DNA of 64,000 bases from contig NW_006763290.1 of assembly GCF_000218685.1 (NCBI RefSeq), forward strand, positions 2,413,855 through 2,477,854, given 5' to 3'. Of the stretch, positions 54,900 through 64,000 are shown piece by piece. This stretch comes from Serpula lacrymans var. lacrymans S7.9. Its lineage: Eukaryota > Basidiomycota > Agaricomycetes > Boletales > Serpulaceae. A program made the position numbers and the translations under genes. The notes below the pieces were generated by a model. The model searched no databases. It was not told the origin of the DNA and saw only the letters and a list, made by a program, of their open reading frames with translations. Position 1 is the stretch's first letter. The number at the start of each line of letters is the position of its first letter.

Positions 54900-55984
54900 C
54901 ATCCCAGCTCTTGCTTAAAAACCTGGGGTCCATTATACTATGTAATAGTAGTCCAGTAATCCCTGGCTTTGTAGCAATCCACTACTCCCCAGGCTTTGTA
55001 GTAATATTCCCGGGGTTTTACTCACTCCTGGTATTCAACAACAGTGTGCCAGGTTTCACCCTTTTCATTGAGCTACTACACATAGCTACAAACTTGCAAC
55101 AGTGATATACCCAGATCAAGACAGTTCTGCTACTACTCCACATTTATAACAGCATAACATATTCTCTCACCACTGCAAGACAAAACCCCATGATTCAAAA
55201 ACTTCCCACTCAATGCAGCAATAGTCCCACTATCACATTTGAAGCAAAAAACCACCCCAGTGAGCTCTAATAGCCTCATTATTGTCTCCAATGCTTGCCA
55301 ACATATTATATAAATTCAACTCTAATGGTGACTGAGCTGACAAATGACATCAAAACTAGATATATAACATAAATGCGACTATATTTACTGCCTGCTGGTG
55401 CTGTGCTGACAGGCAGCCCAACATGTTGGGTGGCGTTGATGGATGTTAAAATCTGATTTAATGCTGAGTAGTGGTGAGTGGAGGGAAAATTGTTGGCAAT
55501 ATTATTTGACTTACATCACATCACATCAACATTATCCTCCATAATAACATTATGCAAGTCTGCAGGTTCTTGGGTCCCGGGTACTGATAGGACGGCCGTG
55601 CTCACTCAGGCTCAGTATAGCATCTGTAACAAGCTTTGTAAATCACAACAAATTAGATGATGTTAGACTTACATATTTGTGGAACCTGGTCAGCAGTAAA
55701 GTTGTCCTCCATCTGAGTGAACATGATCGTTGGCAGGCCTACAAAGAAATACTCTGAGTTGCCACTGAAGTAGAAAGTGGGAAATCTGACATTCAGACAT
55801 AATTTCTGTCGGATTTTTGCAAAATACACAGAGCTGGAGAATTCCTTTGAGAAAATGACATAGTGCTGCTTTCCATGTTACTGTACTAGCAATGGGGGCA
55901 AAAAGCTTAATTAACGGCAATATTGACACTAAGTCTGTTGTATGCCAAGTCGCTGCATAAATTTTGTGAATTCTTTATTTTTAG
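54900..55984. other. Spacer, no supported gene
   Basis: No recognisable protein. A minus-strand frame at 55690-55929 has a few protein-like words (SEYFFVGLPTIMFTQMEDNF in a neighbouring frame) but no family match and no clean exon structure. 55100-55460 is AT-rich with no gene. Confidence 0.35.
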
Positions 55985-56224
55985 GTACAAGTATCTCACA
56001 CAGTGGAGCTGGTCACACGAGCCATCATTAACTGTATAGTACACAAGTACAAACAACCTGTAGTAGTATATATACCCCAATAGATCAAGGAGACTCCTCA
56101 GCGAGTCCTTTTGTTGTTTACCCACAACTAACTTGGTCCTATCTTAAGGGGTAACCACTCCCACTCACTTCACTACTGCTTGTCTGAGTTGTGCGCCAGA
56201 GTATACAAACTCTTGGTTGTTACA
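55985..56224 (+). repeat. LTR family C, 5'-truncated copy
   Basis: Matches 18340-18605 from CTCACACAGTGGAGCTG through CCACAACTAACTTGGTCCTA to the terminal CTCTTGGTTGTTACA. The first third of the LTR is absent. No gag follows. Confidence 0.85.
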
Positions 56225-56289
56225 AACACTGGTACCACATGTTATGTACACCCATTGATATCAATCCCAACACAATACTACTATGCTTG

Positions 56290-57640
56290 CAATTGCATAA
56301 TCAGATCAATATTTACTTCCCATGCAAGCATCCTGAGTAACCTGCACATTAACTTTGGCAGCTTTGAGAGCAGCTTGGTGTTCCTTGATACATGAGAGGG
56401 CATTATTGTTTGAGACAGGGTAGTCGGGCATTGCTGTTGCTTGGTAGGGAAATATTTGGCTATATAACTGTGAGTTGTGGAGAACCAAATTGTCAAAAAG
56501 TAATTCCAACACTTCTTCAATTTTGTCCGGATCATTAAAGAGATTGAGAATAAAGTTATAGAAGCTTTCAGAATCAGTTACTGTATCACTTTTCATAAAA
56601 ACAGGCAAGGAAGTGAGAGAAAATCTGACCTTCAGTCTCAAATTAACAATAGCAGTGAGTGACTAATCAGGAAGGTACTTACTTGAGTGTCCATGTAGGC
56701 AATTAAAGCAGATGTAGCTTTGATCATTCCATGAATTTTTGGGGCTCTTTTCTATCGACTGAACTTGGAGATGTGAAGATGTATTTATAAGCCTGTGATA
56801 ATCAAGCAACCATTTAACTAGAAAGCAAATGAACACCTACTGATAAAAGCAAACAACTTTGAAAAACACCGCTCCAGGGATTATCTAGATTGTAACTGTA
56901 GCCTTGATAGATAAAAACCAGCCATTGATCACCCTGCACTGTAAGTTTGCCATGTCTGAGTTTTTCTCTAGTCAAACCCCCAATCAAGCAGAATAAATTT
57001 TACTTATCATTTGACCACTCCAGTCCAGCAGGACACAGAAGAGCTCTAATATGCTCCCGGAAGAAACCTTGGTCAGTCTTGATGTTTCTCGGTAATGGTG
57101 GATTAAGTATTTGCCCACAAGGAGTTATCCAATCTAGAATAGATTACTTCAGGCCTTTCGTGTCATCTGAGTGTGCACTTAATGCACCTTGTTGGATCTG
57201 TTTGAAAAAACTATCAGCTGATGAGAAAGGAAAGTATCATATAATCTACCAAACTGGCCACTAAGTCTGTTTCCTCACTTGAACTCTGCTGCAGACAAGC
57301 CTGCAGGCCAAGCACCAATTACAGTAAATTCTTGAAGACTGCATGCTCCCTCATTTCCCTGAGAAACGGATTAGTGTTATACACACGTGTCTCATATGAA
57401 TGATACAATTTTACTTACTCAGCTGTGAGCATATTAGCATCTTGGGTATTAGTAAGTTCCTCCAAGTGTTGCATATCATTGTCAAGTAATATCAAGATGT
57501 TGTGTAAGACATGCACAGTTCTACCAAAGTGCCTCCCATGACGTACCAGAGGATTGGCAACACTGATGAGAAGAGAGGTAGGTGTCAGCTGGTTAGCAGA
57601 AAATCATGATCAGTGTTAGCCCTCACGGTCTATGTCTTGG
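56290..57640 (-). pseudogene. DUF6698-like dispersed gene
   Basis: Minus-strand exons give VANPLVRHGRHFGRTVHVLH (57560), an intron, EMREHAVFKNLL*LVLGLQA (57360), LVASLVDYMILSF, and GALSAHSDDTKGLK. They continue with ITPCGQILNPPLPRNIKTDQ and FFREHIRALLCPAGLEWSND (57110-57010). After another short intron come KLTVQGDQWLVFIYQGYSYN, KYIFTSPSSVDRK, then VRFSLTSLPVFMKSDTVTDS and FILNLFNDPDKIEEVLELLF (56640-56520). I recognise this as the family usually annotated DUF6698 in Agaricomycetes; its function is unknown. A stop in place of an expected sense codon (after FKNLL) and other breaks suggest a dead copy. Confidence 0.75.
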
Positions 57641-57649
57641 TCACAGTTA

Positions 57650-58550
57650 AAGGGCATTCTCTCTATCTTGTTGGCTTGATCTAAGCTGTGGGGGATTATG
57701 CTCAACAGGAATAGTGAGCAGACAACTGTTATAAATGTACATGCTGTACACACATGTAGGCTTTTTACTGTTATGGAATTTAAACCAAGGAGCTTGCTTG
57801 CTTACACATCATCTTTTTAAGGCAATGACCATAGATGGTCGGTCCCTACTTTGTACTTAATGTTACAATTGATCTCTATTGCACACCTCTTGATCAATGT
57901 TTGGTATCTTTGGATTCAAGATTAGTTGTGCATTTGTAGATAGTTAATTAACCACCCTGACCTTGAGCTTGATCAACCAAATTCAGTGGCTAATGCGCTA
58001 ATGCCAATGCTGTATCCAGCATATAAAACCTAGGTCAGTTTGCATGTACTAGAAATTAATTAGCCCCGATTTATTAGTCAAATGCTAGAGACCATACCCT
58101 CAAGCTCACCAAGCTGTTTAGAATTCAAAATGCTGTTCAACACCATCCTGCGGCCCTATCTTTGACAGATCTGCAAGCAAGAAGTCCTATCCAACGGACT
58201 GTTCCTTCACTTTGATGCTAAAGCAGGCAACCTGTGGCCTTGGTTGTGGTAAGTCCAACCACAGTATGGCCTAGAGCTACATCATTCAAACTCTATACCT
58301 TCTTTCCTCGGCCCATCTTACTTATGTGCCATGAACTCCACCAGTGCTTCTTTTCCAATGAGGACAGGCATGCTGACCAGTCCCATAGGCAAAGCCAAAG
58401 GTTGTACATTACCATCAAACATGGTGTACTCACTCCTGGATCAAATGGTTCCTGGTGCATCAAACAAATAAAGCCAGGACAGTGCATCAGGAAGAATGTT
58501 ATGAGTCCAGGTAAGTACTCCACTCAAAAGTCAAACTCTCTGAGCTTGGA
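57650..58550. other. Spacer ending at a copia truncation junction
   Basis: No gene recognised in 57650-58230. A plus-strand frame at 58234-58554 has no family features, and its end runs into copia RT sequence at about 58548, which marks the junction. Confidence 0.35.
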
Positions 58551-59844
58551 TTGATTACCAGGAGGTTTTTGCTCTGGTTGCAAACTTAGAGTCAATCTGA
58601 ATTATTCTAGCCCTGGCAGCAAAGTACGACCTAGAACATGATCAAATAGACATATCCACAGCTTACCTCAATGGAGAACTTGAAGAAAAACTGTACATAC
58701 TTCCTCTAGGGGGTGTTCCTATCTAACCTGGATACTGCTGGAGGTTGGTTGAAGAGATCCATCTATGCATTAAAACAAGCTGGTCATACATGGAACAAAA
58801 CTTTTGATTGCAAACTCCAGGAGCTTGGTTTCACAAGACGAAATGCAGAAACATGTCTTTATGTATTCCAGGACAACGGACAAATATGTTTTGTTGTTGT
58901 CTATGTAGATGACCTCCTCCTAGGAGCTTTATTCCCAAAATTCATGGATATCACAAAAGCCAAACTTGAATCCATATTTAAAATGTGGGACCTTGGAGAA
59001 GCAAAATACATACTTGGAATAGAAATCTGACGTGATTGTTCAAACAAAACAATCTCCCTATTGCAATATCAATATATTGACACAGTCCTGGAACATACTG
59101 TAATGAAGAACTGCAAACCAGTATGGATCAAAACTCCTCGCAAATGCTCCAGGAGAAGATATTGTAGAACACAAGATGCATATCAAAGGGTGTCAAGTAT
59201 CATACCTCTCAATTGTAGGCTCCCTCATGTATGCCATACTCGAAACCCACCCAGACATTGCCTATGTTGTTGGAATGTTAAGCAGACACAGCTCAGCTCT
59301 AAGGAGCCATCACTGGGAAGCTGCCAAACATGTTTTCCAATATCTGAAAGCAACCAGGGACATAGAACTATGTTATTATGGCACAAATATTTCCATGGAC
59401 ATGTATTTCTATGGATATTCAGATGTAGATTGGTCTGGAGACCCAGACACGTCCTAATCAACATCAGGGTTTGTTTTTATCACTATTTGAGGAGCAATCT
59501 CCTGGACAAGCAAAAGACAAAGTATGGTAGCTTTATCTTCCACGGAGTCAAAGTATGTTGTACTGAGCAATGCTGGACAACACCTTGCATGGCTTCAGAC
59601 ATTTTTTGAAGAGATTGGACATGCTCAAAATGGACCTACAACATTGTACAAGATCCGCAGTTCCGTGCTCACACAAAATATATTCAATAGAAATATCATT
59701 TTATCCAAGATGACTTAGTATCAAAGGGAGAGGCAGTAATCAGATATGTTCAATCGGGAGATATGGTTGCCAACATTCTTACTAAACTGCTCACTCACAA
59801 GAAACACTGGAAATTCTCTAAAGCTATGGTACTATGGTTACACT
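58548..59844 (+). pseudogene. Ty1/copia RT and RNase H (family B), 3' part
   Basis: Reads IDYQEVFALVANLESI, DISTAYLNGELEEKLYILPL, SIYALKQAGHTWNKTFDCKL, active site YVDDLLLG (58905), SYLSIVGSLMYAILETHPDI, then the RNase H part SKRQSMVALSSTESKYVVLS and a degraded tail (ANILTK.. near 59780). It is clearly a diverged copy of the element at 35.5-39.6 kb and shows the 3' end that copy has lost. Stops (for example TAA near 58720 and TGA near 59030) and a deletion around 59130 inactivate it. Upstream gag, protease and integrase are missing. Confidence 0.87.
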
Positions 59845-60170
59845 CAAGTGGGAGTGACAAAACCAGATAAACTTGGTTTTTGCTAAAATATCCATTGCCC
59901 TCCATGGAGCACAGCCTCCACTCCATAGAGTTGCCATTGTTCTCCTAGGAGTCATTATACCTTAGCAAGTAGCACCTCCAACTATAAGTAGTAAGGGGTT
60001 TAGTATAGAAATACCTTAGTCATTTCTATAGCCTCTTGGGCAGCGGCTGAGGAATGTTACATTACATTTATTAGAGATCACCTTAAACTGACATCTACTG
60101 TAGTCTCTCTTAGGTAAATAATAGCAGCCTCTCGGGCAGTGGCTGAGTCTCTCTTACATTTATTAGAGGT
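59845..60170 (+). repeat. Polypurine tract and 3' LTR, copia family B
   Basis: CAAGTGGGAG (59845-59854) precedes TGACAAAACCAGATAAACT, the LTR-B start. The body matches 35489-35710 (CTCCTAGGAGTCATTATACC, CTATAAGTAGTAAGGGG, CCTCTTGGGCAGCGGCTGAG). The final part contains a second GGGCAGTGGCTGAG unit, so the LTR has grown by an internal duplication or the right end is uncertain. Confidence 0.78.
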
Positions 60171-60704
60171 AGATTATATGTTATAGTACAAACCCTGAAA
60201 CACTCTGTACGCTCCGGTTACAAGAACTTAAACTCTAATTCTGGTCATGCTTTGTACATGCTGATCCAAAGTGGTTGTTGCTGTTTGGCAGTCACTGACT
60301 TAGACATATGTTTGAAATTTGAAAGAGGACATGGATTTGAAAGCACGGAGAAGAGAAATGAAGACATCTTACAAACTCTGGCAATTTTGAAGAACATCAG
60401 CCCTGATCTCATAATTAATAAATAACATTCTACTTGGTACAAGTGGTGACATCTTCAAGTTCATTGACTGTTGATTGATTGAGACTGTCAAGCAGTTGAA
60501 TTTGTTGGTGCTGTAGAGCTTGTTTAGTTGCATTGCCAGGAAACTGCCAGGAAATTGCCGACATTTGGCTAGAGTTCAAGTCACCAGGATGCCAAAAAAA
60601 GCTGCCAAAATGCCATTTTCCTCACTGGGTAGGTGTGCGTCAATAAGGAGTGAGGGGATGATGTCCAAGATAGGATTGATCCATATCTCATCTTCCCGTA
60701 CACC
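60171..60704. other. Flank of the Harbinger-type element
   Basis: No gene recognised; probably holds the left end of the PIF-Harbinger element, but no terminal inverted repeat or TTA/TAA duplication could be fixed by eye. Confidence 0.3.
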
Positions 60705-60734
60705 TTGAGGCATCCAAACTTTATGGCTCAATGC

Positions 60735-62090
60735 TCCACTCAAAGGAAGATGTCGACTAGTGGCACTGGGAAAGGTAAGAAGGCGGTAGCTACAGGGGGA
60801 AAGGAGAAAAGGGAAAAATGTGCTTGGCCTATTGAAGACACAACTGAATTCCTGAACCTCATAAAGGCCAACAAGAAGCTAGGAGGCCTGAAGATGAGCT
60901 ACAAGCCAGAATTCTGGACTATGATAGCCAAGGAAATGGAGCAGCACACAACAAAAGGTGCTTGAAAGAGTGCAAGAGCATGTAAGGATAAGTGGCATAA
61001 GGTATTGAATAAGTATAGTATTATGAGGCACTCACAATTACAACAGCTCAAAACTGATTTCAAGAACATTGGATACCTCAAATCAGTGTTTGGGTTCACT
61101 TACAGTGAGAAGAAGGGTGTTAATGTAAATGAGGCATCCCAGGTTGTTTGGAATGATACTGTTGAGGTCTTTACCTTTATTTAACTGTTGATTCACACTA
61201 ACTGTTGTCTTTTTGCCCTAGGGAAACCTAAAGAAGGACATCAACCAATTTAAAAATAGTGGATGGGTGTACTTTGACTTGATGCAGGAAATGATGCCGG
61301 AGCATGTAACAGGTGCATATGCCTTCAGGGCAAAGTCTTCAAGGGGGTGGCATTGAAAGAGGCCTAGTTAGTGATGAGGACAATAATGGTGCAATGGAAG
61401 GAGACAGTGATGAGGAAGTTGCCAATTCAATAGATATCAATTAGGCCAGTAGCAAGGACTCACCAGCGACTACTTGCAGTAATGAGTTTACCCTTGTCAC
61501 TACCCAAAAATCCAGTCCATCTGTTAAATCCAGCACAGTCCGCCCCCCCATTAGCTTAGCTTCAAATAAACTGGTGAGAAGAGAAATATTGCATCAGTGG
61601 AAGGTTTTGCAATGGCAGATTTGGTAGTTACTGACACATCTTGTTCAAAATCTGCTCGCTTATCTGGTGCAGCTGCTCTCAATGGCCTCAAGGAGCAAAT
61701 ACAACATAATAATGACATCTAGGAGTCCCAGGGCATGCAATTCATCTCGATCATCAAGCAAATGACCTCAAATAGGACCATCACTCCTGCTGCCCCCGCC
61801 GCTCCCACCCCCGGCACTCATGCCCATACGAATGACAACAACCGCCCATCTATCCAAAAGAACACATGAAGCCTCTCAACAAAGTGTGCTCAGCACCTTG
61901 AGCAATGGCTTGATGATGAGCACCTGGTAGCATTCCTTGACCTGTTGCGTCTGAAGCCAGACATTGTTAAAGGATATATGGACCTTGAGGAGGGCCCAGA
62001 GTACGAGTCATTCCTTTGTTTTTGGGTGATGGAGCGTCTTCAGGAGGAAGGGTATCCTGCAGTCAAGTTAACAATGGACTAAATTCATCT
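60735..62090 (+). pseudogene. PIF-Harbinger Myb/SANT-like DNA-binding protein
   Basis: After a basic start (MSTSGTGKGKKAVA) the trihelix of a Myb/SANT-like domain is visible: TTEFLNLIKANKKLGGL, SYKPEFWTMIAKEMEQH, ARACKDKWHKVLNKYSIMRH. Then come the usual QTD-like FKNIGYLKSVFGFTYSE and VVWNDTVE, a 55-bp intron, and SGWVYFDLMQEMMPEHVTGA. The acidic middle (ERGLVSDEDNNGAMEGDSDE) and C-terminal LVAFLDLLRLKPDIVKGYMD complete the family layout. Such proteins partner the Harbinger transposase at the element ends. Stops after TTKGA (60963) and in the acidic part show decay. It converges with the transposase. Confidence 0.82.
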
Positions 62091-62369
62091 GTAGTTGCCT
62101 CTTAACATTTATATCTGCCATGTATATCTTGTTGCTTGTGTTTTGTTCTGTATGAAATGTAGCATGTTGTATTTCATTAGCTCCCACTTGTGTGATCAAA
62201 AAAGTGAACAAAAAAAATGTTTACTGAGCCTCAAAATGATTATACATCCATGCTGTTCTCTATGCTAAAATCTAAGGTATGTAGTTCCCCCCTTATTCTT
62301 AACTCACACTGATAGCCATCCCACATATTTTCCGCTATCACCTCACATTTAGCGGCTCCTTGTTGTTGA

Positions 62370-63280
62370 TCTGATTTGTTGAGAAAAGTGGTAGCAAGTG
62401 TACCACTGGTACAGATATCTAATAAAGAGTCGTTGTCAGCAAGAAGGTTCTCAATTTTCTCTGCATTGTGGGTTCAAATAAAGTTGTGGACCATGCAGAG
62501 AGCTGCGGGGATGCAAGCTTGCACATCCAGGCTGTATTTGGGGAAACTTGAAAAAATGCAAAACTATTGCTTGAGGACACCAAAAATCTGCTCAACACAG
62601 ATTAAATAGTTCCTTTGGGTTTTGAGGCCTGTAAAATAATTAGAAATCGTAATAAATCAAATTAAAGAGCTTACCTTTGGCCCACTCTGCCCCACACTGC
62701 TAGATAGTACCAAACTCCATGGTAATAAACAAGCAACTGGCAGCAAGACCTGAATCTGGCATCAGCCAGATAATACTTCCCCTTTGGAATGTGTAAGTTG
62801 TGTTTGCGTGCATCATTGAACAGTGTGGTGCCATGTGCAGAGCCCTCCCAACCTGTGAGGACATATAAGTAATGCAGATTGAAAGAGCAGCATGCCAGGC
62901 AATTTTGCGAGACATTGCCCTTTTTATTGTGTGAGTTTTTGTGTTTGGCTGATGGCACATAGCATGCAATATGAGTACCGTCAATTGCACTGATAGTGTT
63001 AGAAAAAAAGGGGTAGAATCAGAATCTTGGGTTAGAGAGGATTTTGGGTGGCATAGCATCATCTTCTGTTGGAAGGTGGACATATTTTGGGTAGATGGGG
63101 GCTGAGGAGAGAGCAACAAGAATTTTCTTAAAGTACCTGTAATTGTGGTTAGTTTATATGTACAGTCTGCCAAGACCAAATTTTTCCTATAATAATGAGC
63201 CAAAAGCAGTATGTATGTAACGGGGTACCAAATATTGCCACTTTGGTTCAATATTTATGGTGTCTCATAGTCAACTGTGA
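62370..63280 (-). pseudogene. PIF-Harbinger DDE transposase
   Basis: Going downstream on the minus strand: SAIDGTHIACYVPSAKHKNS carries the first catalytic Asp. Next come NKKGNVSQNCLACCSFNLHY, LYVLTGWEGSAHGTTLFNDA, IPKGKYYLADARFRSC with the second Asp, and YHGVWYYLAVWG (62980-62690). After a gap VEQIFGVLKQ*FCIFSSFPK carries the usual late Glu, and LDVQACIPAALCMVHNFI ends the domain (62600-62480). The N-terminal helix-turn-helix is decayed. Stops (for example inside FGVLKQ*F) and frame changes make it inactive. With the Myb-like ORF it forms a two-gene element of the standard PIF-Harbinger type. Confidence 0.87.
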
Positions 63281-63439
63281 TGTTAGGTTCTAGGTTTGAA
63301 TGGTTTGAATCTTGATGATGTAATTCTTGACCCAGTGAAAATTTCAGAAACTGGTTCCTGCTTTTGGGGTTCAAAGTAATGAAGAAATCAAAACCATATT
63401 GATTGACTATGTACATATTTCCACCTCCAATAATGTTGT

Positions 63440-63830
63440 ACTAATCAAGTATCTTGTTGCTAGGTTTGGTCTGCTGTTGCCCAGGTTCAAGGAGAAATTG
63501 TTGCCAAAGCACGCATCATAATCAATGGTGCTTATCAAATTCCTGGTGATATAGCCCCAGTTCAAATCAAGCAGGCTGTAACGTGGCTTTTAGAGACTGG
63601 TGCATTTGCTGATGGTGATCTTGATATCAAAGTGAGCTATCATTCTCCCATGTTTATTCCCATGTTTACGCCAAATTGAACTATCTTTTCAAGGCCAGGA
63701 CATCCAACAAGCAGAAGCCATTTTATCTTCAGATTTTCAAGGACTTGATTCATAATCAATAGTATGGGTGTAAGGGTGAGGGAGTACATTATCCTGAACA
63801 TATCAAAGGCATTCATCCCTTTAGCTCTAC
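63440..63830 (+). pseudogene. DUF6532-like gene fragment
   Basis: WSAVAQVQGEIVAKARIIIN then GAYQIPG, AVTWLLETGAFADGDLDI, a probable intron, and KPFYLQIFKDLIHNQ resemble the start of DUF6532-type proteins common in Agaricomycetes. The match is by pattern only. It breaks off at about 63830, where gypsy sequence begins. Confidence 0.4.
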
Positions 63831-64000
63831 CCTTGCTTGCAAAACATGCATGCATATTGACTCAACTGACCACCAAAGCAGCTGACATTGCCTTCCCAGC
63901 TTGGTCCCCGGCCCATCAGCAGGCCTTCCAAGCAATCAAGGATCTTGTTGTTAGCCCAGCTTGTCTTACGTCGATTGGCCATGATAACCCCGGTGAGAAT
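63775..64000 (+). pseudogene. Ty3/gypsy pol fragment running off the window
   Basis: From about 63835 the frame reads HACILTQLTTKAADIAFPAW then SPAHQQAFQAIKDLVVSPAC and LTSIGHDNPG, the RT-connection and start of gypsy RNase H (compare LTTKAADVAFPAW and AFQAIKDLVVS in this clade). It belongs to a gypsy lineage different from the two chromodomain elements described above. The left border against the DUF6532-like fragment is not sharp; the right end is outside the window. Confidence 0.78.

Noticed and set aside
55690..55929. Possible minus-strand gene
   Set aside because: A few protein-like words but no recognisable domain, no consistent splicing and no repeat copy; described only as spacer.
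1..64000. CRISPR array, rRNA operon or prokaryotic origin
   Set aside because: No regularly spaced direct repeats with unique spacers and no rRNA signature were seen; introns and element types show a eukaryotic nuclear genome.

Overview
This window looks like nuclear DNA of a filamentous basidiomycete, most likely an Agaricomycete. The species cannot be named from it. The evidence is the introns of about 50-75 bp with GT..AG ends, the mix of transposon families (KDZ transposases with a CxC2-like head, Tnp2/CACTA, PIF-Harbinger, chromodomain Ty3/gypsy, Ty1/copia with half-tRNA primer sites), and dispersed gene families such as the DUF6698-, DUF6532- and RTC4-like ones. There are no rRNA genes, no CRISPR arrays and no bacterial-type operons.

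Only one short island holds ordinary, apparently intact host genes. It contains a single-pass Ser/Thr-rich membrane protein (14236-15453, +) and, convergent with it, a six-exon Ima1-type inner nuclear membrane protein (15912-17796, -). Both splice cleanly into open frames. Everything else is transposon or transposon-associated sequence in various states of decay.

Layout: 1-4.6 kb, a nearly intact Ty1/copia gag-pol on the minus strand, open to the window edge, with long leader, primer site and LTR. 6.2-9.4 kb, a Tnp2 (CACTA) transposase pseudogene. 9.6-9.9 kb, a protein-kinase gene fragment. 10.0-13.2 kb, an RTC4-like dispersed gene. 13.4-13.6 kb, a MITE-like hairpin. 13.7-17.8 kb, the host-gene island. 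18.2-22.4 kb, a Ty3/gypsy element with its 5' LTR. 22.4-26.7 kb, dispersed unknown genes, a tRNA-like repeat and tandem copia LTRs. 27.2-29.9 kb, a KDZ transposase interrupted by a second copy of the tRNA-like repeat. 30.1-31.7 kb, the 3' end of a chromodomain gypsy element. 32.1-35.2 kb, a heavily mutated gypsy element carrying a solo LTR in a 5-bp target duplication. 35.3-39.6 kb, nested copia elements. 39.7-44.0 kb, a chromodomain gypsy element with an extra zinc-knuckle ORF downstream of pol and a clear 3' LTR. 44.0-44.8 kb, a dead Tc1/mariner transposase. 47.9-55 kb, dispersed unknown genes, an inverted pair of Zn2Cys6-like genes and a RecQ helicase fragment. 56.2-57.7 kb, a DUF6698-like gene. 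58.5-60.2 kb, the 3' end of a second copy of the 35.5-kb copia element. 60.7-63.3 kb, a PIF-Harbinger element with a Myb/SANT ORF and a DDE transposase. 63.4-64.0 kb, a DUF6532-like fragment joined to a gypsy RNase H region running off the edge.

Four LTR families are distinguished: A (copia; 4.4, 24.0, 24.4, 35.3 kb), B (copia; 35.5, 59.9 kb), C (gypsy; 18.2, 30.1, 33.0, 46.3, 56.0 kb) and D (gypsy; 43.6 kb). All identifications come from reading the sequence and from remembered family motifs; no database search was run.
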